In this document: one piece after another, positions 42,831 through 52,814 of the stretch
How positions within the stretch are numbered: the first letter of the stretch is position 1
Layout of the letters: each line of letters opens with the position of its first letter
Assembly: GCF_002960445.1 (NCBI RefSeq)
Contig: NZ_POJD01000160.1
Location: 1 to 61,299 of the forward strand
Reading direction: 5' to 3'
From: Streptococcus suis
GTDB taxonomy: Bacteria > Bacillota > Bacilli > Lactobacillales > Streptococcaceae
Length of the DNA: 61,299 nucleotides
The notes under the pieces: generated by a model
What the model was told of the DNA's origin: nothing
The model's input: the letters and a program-made list of their open reading frames with translations, nothing else
Database searches by the model: none
Program-made: the position numbers and the translations under genes

Positions 42831-43820
42831 ATGGAAGAGCAAAAATCAATCACCATGAAAGACGTTGCGCGAGTTGCTGGTGTGAGCGTTGGGACTGTAT
42901 CAAGAGTTATCAACAATGAGCCAGGTATTAAGGAAAGCACGCTTGAAAAAGTCAATGCAGCCATCAAGGAATTGAATTACATTCCAGATGTTTATGCCCG
43001 TGGCATGAAGAAGAACAAGACCGAAACCATTGCCTTGATTATTCCGACAGTTTGGCATCCTTTTTTTGGAGAATTTGCCTATCATGTTGAAGTTGAACTG
43101 AGTAAGAAAAATTACAAGTTGCTCCTTTGCAATATTTCTGGTCCAAAAAGGGAACTGGATTATCTGACTATGCTGCAACAAAATAAGGTGGACGGCATTA
43201 TCGCCATCACCTACAGTCCCATTGATGATTACCTATCGTCCAATATTCCTTTTGTGAGTATCGACCGCACCTATGAAAATAAGGCTATTGCCTGTGTCAG
43301 TTCGGACAACCAAGCTGGTGCGGAGTTAGCGGCGGACATCTTGATTGCAAAAGGTGGCCGCCATTTTGCCTTTATCGGTGGGCACAATAAAACCATCAAC
43401 GAAACCAAGAAGCGAAGAATCTATTTTGAAAAACGGATAGTAGAAGCTGGTTTTCCTTGTCAAGTCTTGGATTTGGAAGAACCCTATGATGATTTTGTTG
43501 GAACAGTAGAGAAATTTTTGATTGCCAACCCGCAAATTGATGCCATTTTTACCATCAATGATTTTGTGGCTCTTGACACCCTTTCCATTTTGGAAAAACT
43601 GGGACGACGGGTTCCAGAAGATGTGCAGGTAATCGGCTATGACGGTATTCAATTGGCAAGTGAACGTTCTTTAGAACTTTCCACCATTCGTCAGCCATTG
43701 GAGGCTATGGCCCAAGAAGCAGTTGCCTGTCTAGCCGATGTCATCGAGAAAAGAGAGCGTCCTCTCCAAGTTACATTACCAATTTCTTACCTAGAAGGAA
43801 AAACGACAAAAAATTTTTAA
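42831..43820 (+). CDS. susR: LacI-family regulator of the sucrose/FOS locus
   Basis: A 329-residue repressor. The headpiece ITMKDVARVAGVSVGTVSRVINNEPGI is the LacI helix-turn-helix and hinge, followed by the periplasmic-binding-like effector domain (ALIIPTVWHPFFGEFAYHV, DGIIAITYS, RIYFEKR, AIFTINDFVALDTLSIL, VIGYDGIQL). Three TTGAAACGTTTCAA-type operators lie before it and before the permease genes. The susR name rests on the same gene order in the pneumococcal sus locus. Confidence 0.85.
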   Translation: MEEQKSITMKDVARVAGVSVGTVSRVINNEPGIKESTLEKVNAAIKELNYIPDVYARGMKKNKTETIALIIPTVWHPFFGEFAYHVEVELSKKNYKLLLCNISGPKRELDYLTMLQQNKVDGIIAITYSPIDDYLSSNIPFVSIDRTYENKAIACVSSDNQAGAELAADILIAKGGRHFAFIGGHNKTINETKKRRIYFEKRIVEAGFPCQVLDLEEPYDDFVGTVEKFLIANPQIDAIFTINDFVALDTLSILEKLGRRVPEDVQVIGYDGIQLASERSLELSTIRQPLEAMAQEAVACLADVIEKRERPLQVTLPISYLEGKTTKNF

Positions 43821-43828
43821 AAAAGCAG

Positions 43829-43964
43829 TTGACAGAAAACGGTTACAATGATAAAATAAAATCATCAATAAACAGTTGGTTTTATTTTTACAAGAAAAAT
43901 GAAACGTTTCAAAAACAGAGGAGTTTATCCTCTTTCTAAAACAGAAAATTTTGAAACGTTTCAA
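43829..43964 (+). promoter_or_regulatory. sus transport operon promoter, cre and two operators
   Basis: TTGACA (43829-43834), 17-bp spacer, TAAAAT (43852-43857). Agaaaacggttaca (43834-43847) is a 13/14 cre match in the same place as in the susR promoter. Two operators follow: tgaaacgtttca (43900-43911) and ttgaaacgtttcaa (43951-43964), 51 bp apart centre to centre, so the repressor could loop or bind cooperatively downstream of the start. Confidence 0.78.
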
Positions 43965-43976
43965 AAAGGAGTTCTT

Positions 43977-44897
43977 ATGAAAACATCAAAACTGAAACAA
44001 GCTAGTCTATTCGATAGAATCAAGCAACAGAAACTCTTGTTACTGATGTTACTACCGGGCTTGATCTTGACCTTCATATTCCGTTACATTCCTATGTACG
44101 GGGTGCTGATTGCCTTTAAGGACTACAACCCCTTAAAAGGGGTACTTGGCAGTGAGTGGATTGGGTTTGAAGAGTTTACCAAGTTTCTCTCTTCTCCAAA
44201 CTTCGCTACCTTACTTGCCAACACCTTGAAATTGAGTGTCTACGGTCTGCTCCTAGGATTTCTCCCACCCATTATTTTGGCCATCATGCTCAATCAACTA
44301 TTGAGCGATAAGGCTAAAAAACGGATTCAGTTGGTGCTCTACGCTCCAAACTTTATCTCGGTCGTGGTCATCGTCGGTATGATTTTCCTCTTCTTCTCAG
44401 TAGGAGGACCTGTCAATTCCATCCTAGGAATGTTTGGCATTGAAGCAAACTTCTTGACAGATCCTGACTTCTTTAGACCGCTCTATATTCTCAGTGGTAT
44501 CTGGCAGGGAATGGGCTGGGCGTCAACTCTTTACACGGCTACCTTAGTCAATGTTGATCCGGCCTTGATTGAAGCGGCGAAACTAGACGGTGCCAATATC
44601 TTCCAACGTATCTGGCATATTGACTTACCAGCACTAAAACCAGTTATGGTCATTCAGTTTATCTTAGCAGCTGGGGGCATCATGAACGTTGGTTACGAAA
44701 AAGCCTTTCTGATGCAGACTTCCCTCAACCTGACCAGCTCTGAAATCATCTCAACCTATGTCTATAAAATCGGTTTGGTGTCAGGGGACTACTCTTACTC
44801 AACAGCGGTTGGTTTGTTCAATGCCTTTATCAATATTATCCTGCTGATTGCAGTCAATAAGATTGTCCAACGCATTAACGACGGACAAGGCTTATAG
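43977..44897 (+). CDS. susT1: ABC sugar permease 1 (LplB/CUT1 type)
   Basis: A 306-residue permease with about six helices. The cytoplasmic EAA loop EAAKLDGANIFQRIWHIDLPALKP contacts the ATPase. MLLPGLILTFIFRYIPMYGVLIAFKDYNP at the N-terminus is typical of LplB-type oligosaccharide permeases. An in-frame start at 43899 exists but runs through both operators; AAAGGAG fixes ATG 43977. No ATPase gene is in the locus, so a shared MsmK-type ATPase is expected. Confidence 0.88.
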   Translation: MKTSKLKQASLFDRIKQQKLLLLMLLPGLILTFIFRYIPMYGVLIAFKDYNPLKGVLGSEWIGFEEFTKFLSSPNFATLLANTLKLSVYGLLLGFLPPIILAIMLNQLLSDKAKKRIQLVLYAPNFISVVVIVGMIFLFFSVGGPVNSILGMFGIEANFLTDPDFFRPLYILSGIWQGMGWASTLYTATLVNVDPALIEAAKLDGANIFQRIWHIDLPALKPVMVIQFILAAGGIMNVGYEKAFLMQTSLNLTSSEIISTYVYKIGLVSGDYSYSTAVGLFNAFINIILLIAVNKIVQRINDGQGL

Positions 44898-44906
44898 GAG
44901 GTTCGT

Positions 44907-45794
44907 ATGAATACACAAATGTACACAAAATTTGACAAGCGAATGCTGGTTGTCAATAAAATCTTGCTGGCATTTCTTGTTCTCATAACAGTTGTGCCTA
45001 TGGTCTATATCTTAGTCGCTTCCTTCATGGATCCGCAGGCTTTGATCAGCAAGGGCATTAGCTTTGATCCAAAGGACTGGACAGTAGAAGGTTATCAACG
45101 GGTATTTTCAGACAAGTCTATCCTACGCGGATTCTTCAACTCCCTCTTTTATTCCTTCTCCTTTGCTTTCGTGACCGTGGCTATCTCAGTCATGACTGCC
45201 TATCCACTCTCTAAAAAAGATTTGGTTGGGAAAAAATGGATTAATGCCTTTCTGGTTTTCACCATGTTCTTCGGTGGTGGGCTTGTTCCGACCTATCTCT
45301 TGGTAAAAGATTTGGGAATGCTGAACACCGTTTGGGCCATTATTATTCCTGGAGCAGTCAATGTTTGGAATATCATCTTGGCACGGACCTATTTCCAAGG
45401 CTTGCCAGATGAGTTGGTAGAAGCAGCCGTTATGGATGGTGCCAATGAATTTCAGATTTTCTGGAAAATCATGATTCCACTAGCTAAGCCAATCATGTTT
45501 GTACTTTTCCTCTATGCCTTTGTCGGTCAATGGAATTCTTACTTTGATGCCATGATTTACATCAAGGATCCAGACTTGGAGCCACTCCAACTAGTACTTC
45601 GTAAAATCCTCATTCAAAGCGAGCCTGCTAAGGATATGATTGGTGCCCAGGCTGCCATGAATGAAATGAAACGCATCGCAGAAATGATTAAGTATGCGAC
45701 TATTGTCATCTCAAGCTTGCCACTCATTGTCATGTATCCATTCTTCCAGAAATACTTTGACAAGGGTATTATGGCTGGTTCACTAAAAGGTTAA
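44907..45794 (+). CDS. susT2: ABC sugar permease 2 (YtcP/CUT1 type)
   Basis: A 295-residue permease partner. EAAVMDGANEFQIFWKIMIPLAKP is the EAA loop; FFGGGLVPTYLLVKDLGMLNTVWAIIIPG is typical of YtcP-like proteins. Starts nine bases after susT1 with TAGGAGG. Followed by a long hairpin element before the binding protein gene. Confidence 0.9.
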   Translation: MNTQMYTKFDKRMLVVNKILLAFLVLITVVPMVYILVASFMDPQALISKGISFDPKDWTVEGYQRVFSDKSILRGFFNSLFYSFSFAFVTVAISVMTAYPLSKKDLVGKKWINAFLVFTMFFGGGLVPTYLLVKDLGMLNTVWAIIIPGAVNVWNIILARTYFQGLPDELVEAAVMDGANEFQIFWKIMIPLAKPIMFVLFLYAFVGQWNSYFDAMIYIKDPDLEPLQLVLRKILIQSEPAKDMIGAQAAMNEMKRIAEMIKYATIVISSLPLIVMYPFFQKYFDKGIMAGSLKG

Positions 45795-45796
45795 TA

Positions 45797-45900
45797 AATA
45801 TCTTTCATTTTCTCTTTTCTTACGTCGTTAACTCACTTTGCCGTACTTCAGTACAGCCTTCAGCTCGTTGCCTAGTAATAAAAGGAAACTGAAAGATATT
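45797..45900. repeat. Long hairpin between susT2 and susX
   Basis: The ends pair over about 24 bp: aatatctttca (45797-45807) with tgaaagatatt (45890-45900) perfectly, then further tttc/gaaa and tttt/aaaa blocks inward. The ~50-base loop holds gtact/agtac. It resembles intergenic hairpins that protect upstream mRNA or lower readthrough, so it may set the ratio of permease to binding protein. Confidence 0.75.
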
Positions 45901-45938
45901 CTAAAAAATCAATTTACAAATATAGGAGGTTGTTTCTG

Positions 45939-47549
45939 ATGAAACACAAATTTGGAAAAACAGTTGTTACGCTTCTAGCAAGTACCGTTTTATTGGCTGC
46001 TTGTGGCTCAAAAAATACTGCATCAAGCCCTGATTATGAATTGAAAGATGTTCAATTCCCGCTTGAAAAATCAGTTACGCTTAAGTTTATGACAGCTAGC
46101 TCCCCCCTAGCTCCAGCTGATCCAAATGACAAGTTGATTTTCCAACGTCTTGAGGAAGAAACTGGCGTTCATATTGAATGGACCAACTACCAGTCTGACT
46201 TTGGTGAAAAGCGGAACTTGGACATCGCTTCAGGTGATTTGCCAGACGCCATCCATAATGACGGGGCTTCTGATGTGGAATTGATGAACTGGGCAAAACA
46301 AGGGGTGATCGTACCAGTTGAAGACTTGATTGATGAGCATATGCCAAACCTCAAGAAAATTTTGGATGAAAATCCAGAATACCGTTCCATGATTACAGCA
46401 CCAGACGGACATATCTACTCATTCCCATGGATTGAAGAGCTAGGTGAAGGCAAGGAATCGATCCACACTGTTAACGATATTGCTTGGATCAACAAAGAAT
46501 GGTTGAACAAGCTTGGTCTTGACATGCCAAAAACAACGGATGACTTGATTAAGGTCCTTGAAGCCTTCAAGACCAAGGACCCTAACGGAAATGGTAAGGC
46601 AGATGAAATCCCAATGTCTTTTGTCAACGGTAACGGCGGCGAAGACTTCAAGATTCTCTTTGGTGCCTTTGGCGTCGGAGATAACGACGACCACATCGTT
46701 GTCAACAATGACGGCACTGTTGACTTTACAGCAGACAACGAAGACTACAAAGAAGGTGTTGAGTTCATGCGTACCCTTCAAGAAAAAGGACTCATTGACC
46801 CAGAAGCCTTTGAGCAAGACTGGAATACCTACTTGGCAAAAGGTAGTGAAAATCTATACGGTGTTTACTTCACTTGGGATAAAGCGAACATTACAGGGAT
46901 GAACGATACTTATGACATCTTGCCAGTATTGGCAGGTCCTGATGGAACCAAGCATATCACTCGTACAAACGGTATGGGCTTCCAACGCGACCGTATGGTT
47001 ATCACCTCAGCTAACAAAAACTTGGAGTTGACAGCTAAATGGATTGACGCTCAATATGCTCCGCTCCAATCTGTTCAAAACAACTGGGGTACCTATGGGG
47101 ACGAAACCCAACAAAACATATTTGAACTTGATACAGCAACCAATAGCCTTAAGCACCTGCCATTGAACGGTACTGCACCAGGCGAATTGCGTCAGAAGAC
47201 AGAAGTTGGTGGACCGCTTGCTATTCTTGACGAATACTACGGTACAGTGACAACTATGCCAGACGATGCGAAATGGCGTTTGGACTTGATGCACGCTACT
47301 TATCTTGACTATGTGACCAACGATGATATCTACCCTCGTGTCTTCATGGAACAAGAAGATTTGGACAAGATTGCCCAAGTTGAAGCAGACATGAACGACT
47401 TCATCTACCGCAAACGTGCAGAATGGATTGTCAACGGTGGTGTCGATGCGGAATGGGATAGCTATTTGAAAGAATTGGAAAGTTATGGTCTTTCTGACTG
47501 GCTAGCTATCAAGCAAAAATACTACGATCAATACAAAGTAAATCAGTAA
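45939..47549 (+). CDS. susX: Extracellular solute-binding lipoprotein
   Basis: A 536-residue lipoprotein with signal peptide and lipobox LLAAC (Cys near 24). The mature part is a family 1 (LplA-type) oligosaccharide-binding protein; DPNGNGKADEIPMSF near residue 215 looks like an EF-hand-type calcium loop common in these. It would deliver sucrose or fructooligosaccharide to SusT1/T2. AGGAGG lies nine bases before ATG 45939. Confidence 0.9.
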   Translation: MKHKFGKTVVTLLASTVLLAACGSKNTASSPDYELKDVQFPLEKSVTLKFMTASSPLAPADPNDKLIFQRLEEETGVHIEWTNYQSDFGEKRNLDIASGDLPDAIHNDGASDVELMNWAKQGVIVPVEDLIDEHMPNLKKILDENPEYRSMITAPDGHIYSFPWIEELGEGKESIHTVNDIAWINKEWLNKLGLDMPKTTDDLIKVLEAFKTKDPNGNGKADEIPMSFVNGNGGEDFKILFGAFGVGDNDDHIVVNNDGTVDFTADNEDYKEGVEFMRTLQEKGLIDPEAFEQDWNTYLAKGSENLYGVYFTWDKANITGMNDTYDILPVLAGPDGTKHITRTNGMGFQRDRMVITSANKNLELTAKWIDAQYAPLQSVQNNWGTYGDETQQNIFELDTATNSLKHLPLNGTAPGELRQKTEVGGPLAILDEYYGTVTTMPDDAKWRLDLMHATYLDYVTNDDIYPRVFMEQEDLDKIAQVEADMNDFIYRKRAEWIVNGGVDAEWDSYLKELESYGLSDWLAIKQKYYDQYKVNQ

Positions 47550-47567
47550 TTTAAAAGGAGGCTGCCT

Positions 47568-48926
47568 GTGAAAACAGTTGATAAAGCCAATCAATTTATT
47601 CAGACAGAAAAAGGAAACGTCAATCCGATTTTCAAACCGAAAGCCCATTTAACACCAGAAACAGGCTGGATGAACGACCCCAATGGATTTATCTACTTCC
47701 GTGGAGAATACCATTTGTTCTACCAATTCAACCCTTACGAGAGTGTTTGGGGACCGATGCACTGGGGTCATGCGAAAAGTAAGGACTTGGTCAACTGGGA
47801 ACAACTTCCAGTTGCCCTAGCTCCTGATAAAGCTTACGATAAAGACGGCTGTTTCTCGGGCTCTGCCATTGTCAAAGATGATGTCCTTTGGCTCATGTAC
47901 ACAGGTCACATCGTCAATGAAGACGGGACAGTTAGCCAAGTTCAGAACATGGCCTTCTCAACTGATGGTATTCACTTTGAAAAAATCGAGCAGAATCCAG
48001 TCGCAACAGCAGATGGACTGCCAGAAGAAGTCATTGCCAATGACTTCCGCGATCCGAAGATTTTTGAGAAAGAAGGACACTACTACTCGGTTGTTGCGAC
48101 CAAGCACAAGGACAATGTCGGCTGTATCGTCTTACTTAGCTCTCCCAACCTGACGGATTGGAAATTTGAGTCTATCTTCTTGAAAGGCGAGGCCAACCAA
48201 GGCTTTGTCTGGGAATGTCCTGACTACTTTGAAGTGGACGGTCAAGAGTACCTGATTATTTCTCCAATGCGTTACCAAAAAGACGGGAATGACTTTATCA
48301 ATATCAATTCCAACATCTTTGTGACAGGTCATGTGGACTGGGATAAAAAGGTCTTTGTGGCAGATTCCTTTAAGGAAATTGACCACGGACATGATTTCTA
48401 TGCAGCTCAAACGACTGAAGGTCCAGAAGGGGAACGTGTTATGATTGCCTGGATACATACATGGGGTCGCAAGTTGGTGACCAATGACCTAGGTCATAAG
48501 TGGTACGGTCAGATGACCCTTCCACGCATTCTCAAGAAGACTAAAAACGGATTGCACCAAGTTCTGCCAACAAGTGTCTTGGAAGCCTTCAAGGATATTG
48601 AATTTGGACAAAGTATCCAAGGTCCAAGCAAGCTCTCTCTTAGACTGGAAGACAGTTTGGAACTAAAACTTGGAAGCGACAAAGATTACCTGCAATTTGG
48701 TTACGATAAGGAAAGCCAAGAAGTCTATATTGACCGTAGTCATCTCAAAATCCAGCAAGCTGGGGAAGAAGAGTGGCCAACGGTTCGCCGAGCAGTTACT
48801 GTCCAAGTGACAGACTTGTTGGTCTTGGTTGACACCAACTGTGTGGAAATTCTTGTCAACGACGGTCATGAAACCTTGACCTCAACCTTCTATGTAGAAG
48901 GGCAGACCTGTCTGAACACTTTATAA
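47568..48926 (+). CDS. susH: GH32 beta-fructosidase / sucrose hydrolase
   Basis: A 452-residue family 32 glycoside hydrolase. WMNDPNG (34-40) has the nucleophile Asp37, NDFRDPKIF the transition-state Asp, and WECPDYF the acid/base Glu; a C-terminal beta-sandwich follows. No signal peptide, so it cuts imported sucrose or short fructans inside the cell, fitting ABC import of unphosphorylated sugar. Starts with GTG after AAAAGGAGG, 18 bases from susX. Last gene of the operon. Confidence 0.93.
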   Translation: MKTVDKANQFIQTEKGNVNPIFKPKAHLTPETGWMNDPNGFIYFRGEYHLFYQFNPYESVWGPMHWGHAKSKDLVNWEQLPVALAPDKAYDKDGCFSGSAIVKDDVLWLMYTGHIVNEDGTVSQVQNMAFSTDGIHFEKIEQNPVATADGLPEEVIANDFRDPKIFEKEGHYYSVVATKHKDNVGCIVLLSSPNLTDWKFESIFLKGEANQGFVWECPDYFEVDGQEYLIISPMRYQKDGNDFININSNIFVTGHVDWDKKVFVADSFKEIDHGHDFYAAQTTEGPEGERVMIAWIHTWGRKLVTNDLGHKWYGQMTLPRILKKTKNGLHQVLPTSVLEAFKDIEFGQSIQGPSKLSLRLEDSLELKLGSDKDYLQFGYDKESQEVYIDRSHLKIQQAGEEEWPTVRRAVTVQVTDLLVLVDTNCVEILVNDGHETLTSTFYVEGQTCLNTL

Positions 48927-48954
48927 TATTTGCTCCCTAAATTATTTTTACTCC

Positions 48955-48986
48955 AAGAAGGGTCCTGTGAATGCAGGGCTTTTTCT
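48955..48986 (+). terminator. Weak terminator after susH
   Basis: gggtcctg pairs imperfectly with cagggctt around tgaatg, followed by TTTTT. Confidence 0.45.
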
Positions 48987-49045
48987 GATATGAAAAATAT
49001 TCTCAATTATGATAAAATAAAGAGATTGAGAAAGTAGAGGAAGTT

Positions 49046-51391
49046 ATGGCAAAAACGAGTAAAAAAGGAAAGACGACTAGGCGGCCGACCAAGGCAGAAC
49101 AAGCCCAGCAGGAAAAGGTAAAAAATATCACCCTAAGGGTGGCTGGTATTCTACTTGTCCTCTTCGCTGCTATTCGCTTGGGAGCATTTGGAGTAACGAG
49201 TTATAACTTACTGCGCTTACTGTTTGGAAGTGTGACCTACCTAGTTTTGGTAGGTGCCCTTATTTTCCTATTTGCGCCGGCACGGATTCGCAGTCGCAAA
49301 GGGACTGTATCGGGGTTCTGTTTCCTTCTTATTGGCCTATTGATTGAATTTCAGGCTTATTTGGACCTAGGTTATAAAGGAAGTGACTTATTCAACCAGA
49401 CCTTCAAACTTATCTTGAGCGATTTATCTAAGTTTCAGGTGACCAACTTTGTTGGAGGTGGCTTGCTGGGCAGTATCTTTTATTGGCCGGTGTCCGTCCT
49501 CTTTTCCAATGCAGGTGCCTTCTTCATCGGATTCTTGGTCCTGGCCTTTGGGATTTTTAAGTTAGGTCCATGGTCTGTCTATGATGTGGCGGATGGCTTA
49601 GCTATAGCTAAGGATAAGTTGGCTGAGGGACAGGCAAAACGGGCAGAGCTTCGTGAGGTCAAGCGGGTTGAACGAGAAGAAAAACGTCAGCTAGAATTGG
49701 CTCGCCTTGAGGAAGAGCGACTTCAGTTAGAGGAAACGGAAAATACTCAGACCATTGAGTTAGATGATAGACGGATTGACTTGGAAACTGGTGAAATCCT
49801 GGAAGAACAAACTTTCCAAGTTCCTATTATCTCTGGCTATGACCATCAGGTAGAAGATGAATTTCCGGTTATGCTGGTGGAGGATGAGGAAGAAATTTCC
49901 CCTCAGAGCCAGCCTATTGCTGAAGATGATGGCCAAGATATTCAGATTGATTTCAAACCCAAGAAGAATTTGGTTTACAAACTGCCGTCCATTGACCTAT
50001 TTGCACCTGTCAAGTCTAAAGGACAAGGAAATGAGAAAAAGATTGTCCGTCAAAATATCAAGGTATTAGAAGATACTTTTGCGAGTTTTGGTATAAAGGT
50101 AGTGGTTGAGCGTGCGGAGATCGGTCCATCCGTAACCCGTTATGAATTAAAACCGGCTGTCGGTGTGCGAGTCAATCGGATTTCCAATCTGGCAGATGAT
50201 TTGGCTTTGGCACTGGCTGCTAAGGATGTCCGTATTGAGGCACCTATTCCGGGTAAATCCTTGGTTGGTATCGAAGTGCCAAACTCAGAAGTGGCCATGG
50301 TTTCCTTCCGAGAACTTTGGGAACAATCCAAGACGGATGCTAGTAAGTTATTAGAAATTCCACTGGGTAAGGCAGTCAATGGTTCTGTCCGTTCTTTTGA
50401 TCTGACCAAAATGCCCCATCTCTTGGTCGCTGGTTCAACTGGTTCAGGGAAATCCGTTGCAGTTAACGGTATCATCTCTTCTATTTTGATGAAGGCAGGA
50501 CCAGACCAGGTCAAATTTATGATGATTGATCCCAAGATGGTTGAATTGTCCGTCTATAACGATATTCCCCATTTGCTCATCCCAGTAGTGACCAATCCGC
50601 GCAAGGCGGCTCGAGCCCTGCAAAAAGTCGTGGACGAAATGGAAAAACGCTACGAGCTCTTTAGTCATATCGGTGTGCGCAATTTGGAAGGCTACAATGC
50701 CAAGGTAGAAGAGTTTAATAGTCGTTCAGAAGAGAAACAAATCCCACTTCCCCTCATTGTCGTCATTGTTGATGAGTTGGCAGACCTCATGATGGTGGCC
50801 AGCAAGGAAGTGGAAGATGCCATTATTCGTTTGGGGCAAAAGGCGCGTGCAGCAGGTATTCACATGATTTTGGCCACCCAACGTCCGTCAGTTGATGTTA
50901 TCTCTGGCTTGATTAAGGCTAATGTTCCATCTCGTGTCGCTTTTGCGGTCGCTTCTGGAACAGATTCGCGGACTATCTTGGGAGAAAATGGAGCGGAGAA
51001 ACTCTTGGGTCGTGGAGATATGCTCTTCCATCCTATTGGAGAGTCTGCACCCGTTCGATTACAAGGTTCCTTTATTTCCGACGACGATGTTGAGCGAATT
51101 GTCAACTTTGTCAAGGAACAAGCAGAGGCTGAATATGACGAAACCTTTGATCCTGGTGAAGTGGCAGAGGGTGAGGGCGAGGCTGGATTTGGAGATGAGG
51201 GTGGAGATCCACTATTCAATGAAGCGCGTGCCTTGGTAGTGGAAACCCAGAAAGCCAGTGCCTCTATGATCCAACGACGCTTGTCTGTCGGCTTTAACCG
51301 AGCAACCAGATTGATGGAAGAATTGGAAGCAGCAGGAGTGATTGGTCCAGCAGAAGGCACCAAACCCAGAAAGGTATTGGAAACACAGTAA
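49046..51391 (+). CDS. ftsK: DNA translocase FtsK/SpoIIIE
   Basis: A 781-residue motor that clears chromosome DNA from the division septum. Four or more membrane helices lie between residues 25 and 190, then a charged Glu-rich linker to about 310. The motor domain has [12 protein letters not shown] (Walker A), [14 protein letters not shown] (Walker B) and THE-like [23 protein letters not shown]. The C-terminal gamma winged helix ([32 protein letters not shown]) reads orientation sequences. Stop and next start share TAATG. Confidence 0.96.
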   Translation: MAKTSKKGKTTRRPTKAEQAQQEKVKNITLRVAGILLVLFAAIRLGAFGVTSYNLLRLLFGSVTYLVLVGALIFLFAPARIRSRKGTVSGFCFLLIGLLIEFQAYLDLGYKGSDLFNQTFKLILSDLSKFQVTNFVGGGLLGSIFYWPVSVLFSNAGAFFIGFLVLAFGIFKLGPWSVYDVADGLAIAKDKLAEGQAKRAELREVKRVEREEKRQLELARLEEERLQLEETENTQTIELDDRRIDLETGEILEEQTFQVPIISGYDHQVEDEFPVMLVEDEEEISPQSQPIAEDDGQDIQIDFKPKKNLVYKLPSIDLFAPVKSKGQGNEKKIVRQNIKVLEDTFASFGIKVVVERAEIGPSVTRYELKPAVGVRVNRISNLADDLALALAAKDVRIEAPIPGKSLVGIEVPNSEVAMVSFRELWEQSKTDASKLLEIPLGKAVNGSVRSFDLTKMPHLLVAGSTGSGKSVAVNGIISSILMKAGPDQVKFMMIDPKMVELSVYNDIPHLLIPVVTNPRKAARALQKVVDEMEKRYELFSHIGVRNLEGYNAKVEEFNSRSEEKQIPLPLIVVIVDELADLMMVASKEVEDAIIRLGQKARAAGIHMILATQRPSVDVISGLIKANVPSRVAFAVASGTDSRTILGENGAEKLLGRGDMLFHPIGESAPVRLQGSFISDDDVERIVNFVKEQAEAEYDETFDPGEVAEGEGEAGFGDEGGDPLFNEARALVVETQKASASMIQRRLSVGFNRATRLMEELEAAGVIGPAEGTKPRKVLETQ

Positions 51392-51777
51392 TGAAATTTG
51401 AAGCAGTCCACCATATTGCCATCATCGGCAGCCATTATGAACGAACACGAGAGTTCTATGTTGAAAAATTAGGCTTTGAGCAGTTGGATGAACACATCCG
51501 TCCAGAAAAAAATGACATTCTCTTCAATGTCAAAAAAGGAAATATGGTCTTGGAAATTTTTATCAAGCCGGATGCACCTATTCGTCCAGCCATGCCCAAT
51601 CCAGAACACACTGGGCTTCGCCATCTAGCATTTAAAGTGGCAGATGTGGAAGCTTGTCTGGAAGAATTTGACCGTTTGGGCATTCGACACGAAGCCCTTC
51701 GGACAGATGATTTTGACGGGAAGAAGATGGCTTTCTTCTTTGATCCCGATGGCCTCCCCTTAGAAATTCATGAATAG
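51391..51777 (+). CDS. VOC family (glyoxalase-like) protein, YaeR type
   Basis: A 128-residue VOC-fold protein. VHHIAIIGSHYERTREFYVEKLGF, then HTGLRHLAFKV and DPDGLPLEIHE supply the usual His/Glu metal positions of two beta-alpha-beta repeats. The substrate is unknown; related proteins include YaeR. Translationally coupled to ftsK by a one-base overlap. Confidence 0.87.
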   Translation: MKFEAVHHIAIIGSHYERTREFYVEKLGFEQLDEHIRPEKNDILFNVKKGNMVLEIFIKPDAPIRPAMPNPEHTGLRHLAFKVADVEACLEEFDRLGIRHEALRTDDFDGKKMAFFFDPDGLPLEIHE

Positions 51778-51778
51778 A

Positions 51779-51815
51779 AAGAGCCCCTTGTAACAGCTAG
51801 CTACAGGGGGCTTTG
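51779..51815. terminator. Bidirectional terminator, VOC / DUF3397
   Basis: agccccttgta pairs with tacagggggct, with inner agct bases, between convergent genes. Confidence 0.75.
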
Positions 51816-51817
51816 TT

Positions 51818-52186
51818 CTAGGATTTGAGTGTCAATACAGCAATGACTAGAGCTAAATACATAAAGAAGGTCAGGATAAAACTAGCTCTCCAGAAGACCT
51901 TGAAAAAGCGTTTATAGGAGAACTCTTTTTTCTTGAAGAGGAAGAAGGCGCACAATCCTATGGATAGCAGGGAGAGGGCTAGGAGCAGGTGTGGTAGTAG
52001 ACTGCTATAGTAAATCCTGTCCGAGATAAGATAAAATTCCAGGCCATAAAGTGGAAAGGCAATATCAGCAAAGTTTCGCCCGTATTTGTGCAGCTTAAAA
52101 AACTTGACGGCAATAATGGAAATTGCCAAGGTCAGAAAGATGAAAAGAACTGCAATGATTTTTATAAAGAGGATTGATTCAAACAT
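51818..52186 (-). CDS. DUF3397 family membrane protein
   Basis: A 122-residue protein with four membrane helices. FADIAFPLYGLEFYLISDRIYYSSLLPHLLLALSLLSIGL and the FSYKRFFKVFWRASFILTFFMYLALVI ending match DUF3397. Function unknown. TATAGA (minus strand, 52195-52200) eight bases before the ATG may be its -10, with no ribosome site visible. Confidence 0.82.
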   Translation of the reverse strand: MFESILFIKIIAVLFIFLTLAISIIAVKFFKLHKYGRNFADIAFPLYGLEFYLISDRIYYSSLLPHLLLALSLLSIGLCAFFLFKKKEFSYKRFFKVFWRASFILTFFMYLALVIAVLTLKS

Positions 52187-52229
52187 ACTTTCATTCTATA
52201 AAAAATGTGAAGAAAAGTAAACATAAAGC

Positions 52230-52257
52230 TTGCATTTCTTTTAAAATCATGTATAAT
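52230..52257 (+). promoter_or_regulatory. rplK promoter
   Basis: TTGCAT (52230-52235), 16-bp spacer, TATAAT (52252-52257) preceded by TG. Leader of about 75 bases. Confidence 0.75.
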
Positions 52258-52283
52258 GAAAAGGTATGTGTAAAACACATATT

Positions 52284-52322
52284 TGTGGGAGGTAAAAATC
52301 TGTAATTACCGCCAAAACCACA
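52284..52322 (+). promoter_or_regulatory. L1-type leader structure before rplK
   Basis: tgtgg pairs with ccaca and ggtaa with ttacc, with gga on one side and gccaaaa on the other as an asymmetric internal loop. Such a motif mimics the L1 binding site of 23S rRNA and is known to let L1 repress rplKA. Confidence 0.65.
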
Positions 52323-52339
52323 ATAGGAGGATTTTTAAG

Positions 52340-52765
52340 ATGGCTAAGAAAGTCGAAAAACTTGTAAAACTTCAGATCCCTGCTGGTAAAGCTACTCCAG
52401 CTCCACCAGTCGGACCAGCACTTGGTCAAGCAGGTATCAACATCATGGGATTCACTAAGGAATTTAACGCTCGTACAGCTGACCAAGCTGGTATGATCAT
52501 TCCAGTTGTAATCTCTGTATATGAAGATAAATCATTTGATTTCATCTGTAAGACACCACCAGCTGCTGTTCTTTTGAAAAAAGCTGCAGGTGTTGAAAAA
52601 GGTTCAGGTACACCTAACAAAACGAAAGTTGCTTCAGTAACTCGTGCACAAGTACAAGAAATTGCTGAAACAAAAATGCCAGATTTGAACGCTGCTAGCT
52701 TGGAAGCTGCAATGCGTATGATCGAAGGTACTGCTCGTTCTATGGGCTTCACTGTTACTGACTAA
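52340..52765 (+). CDS. rplK: 50S ribosomal protein L11
   Basis: A 141-residue protein of the GTPase-associated centre. [35 protein letters not shown] is the thiostrepton-binding N-terminal domain; [23 protein letters not shown]...GTARSMG the RNA-binding C-terminal domain. ATG 52340 is preceded by AGGAGG. Codon use is strongly biased, as expected. Confidence 0.98.
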   Translation: MAKKVEKLVKLQIPAGKATPAPPVGPALGQAGINIMGFTKEFNARTADQAGMIIPVVISVYEDKSFDFICKTPPAAVLLKKAAGVEKGSGTPNKTKVASVTRAQVQEIAETKMPDLNAASLEAAMRMIEGTARSMGFTVTD

Positions 52766-52814
52766 TCAGTAGCAAACCCAAGACCCGCATATCCTCATCG
52801 CTTCGATAGGTGAC

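Noticed and set aside
43899..43976. 26-codon N-terminal extension of the first sus permease
   Set aside because: It reads through both operator palindromes, whereas ATG 43977 has a strong ribosome site and the normal family start.
50860..51435. 191-residue minus-strand frame inside ftsK
   Set aside because: Shadow frame with low-complexity Ser/Pro composition; no ribosome site.
52283..52339. In-frame extension of rplK upstream of 52340
   Set aside because: It overlaps the L1-type leader hairpin; L11 is strongly conserved from MAKK onward.
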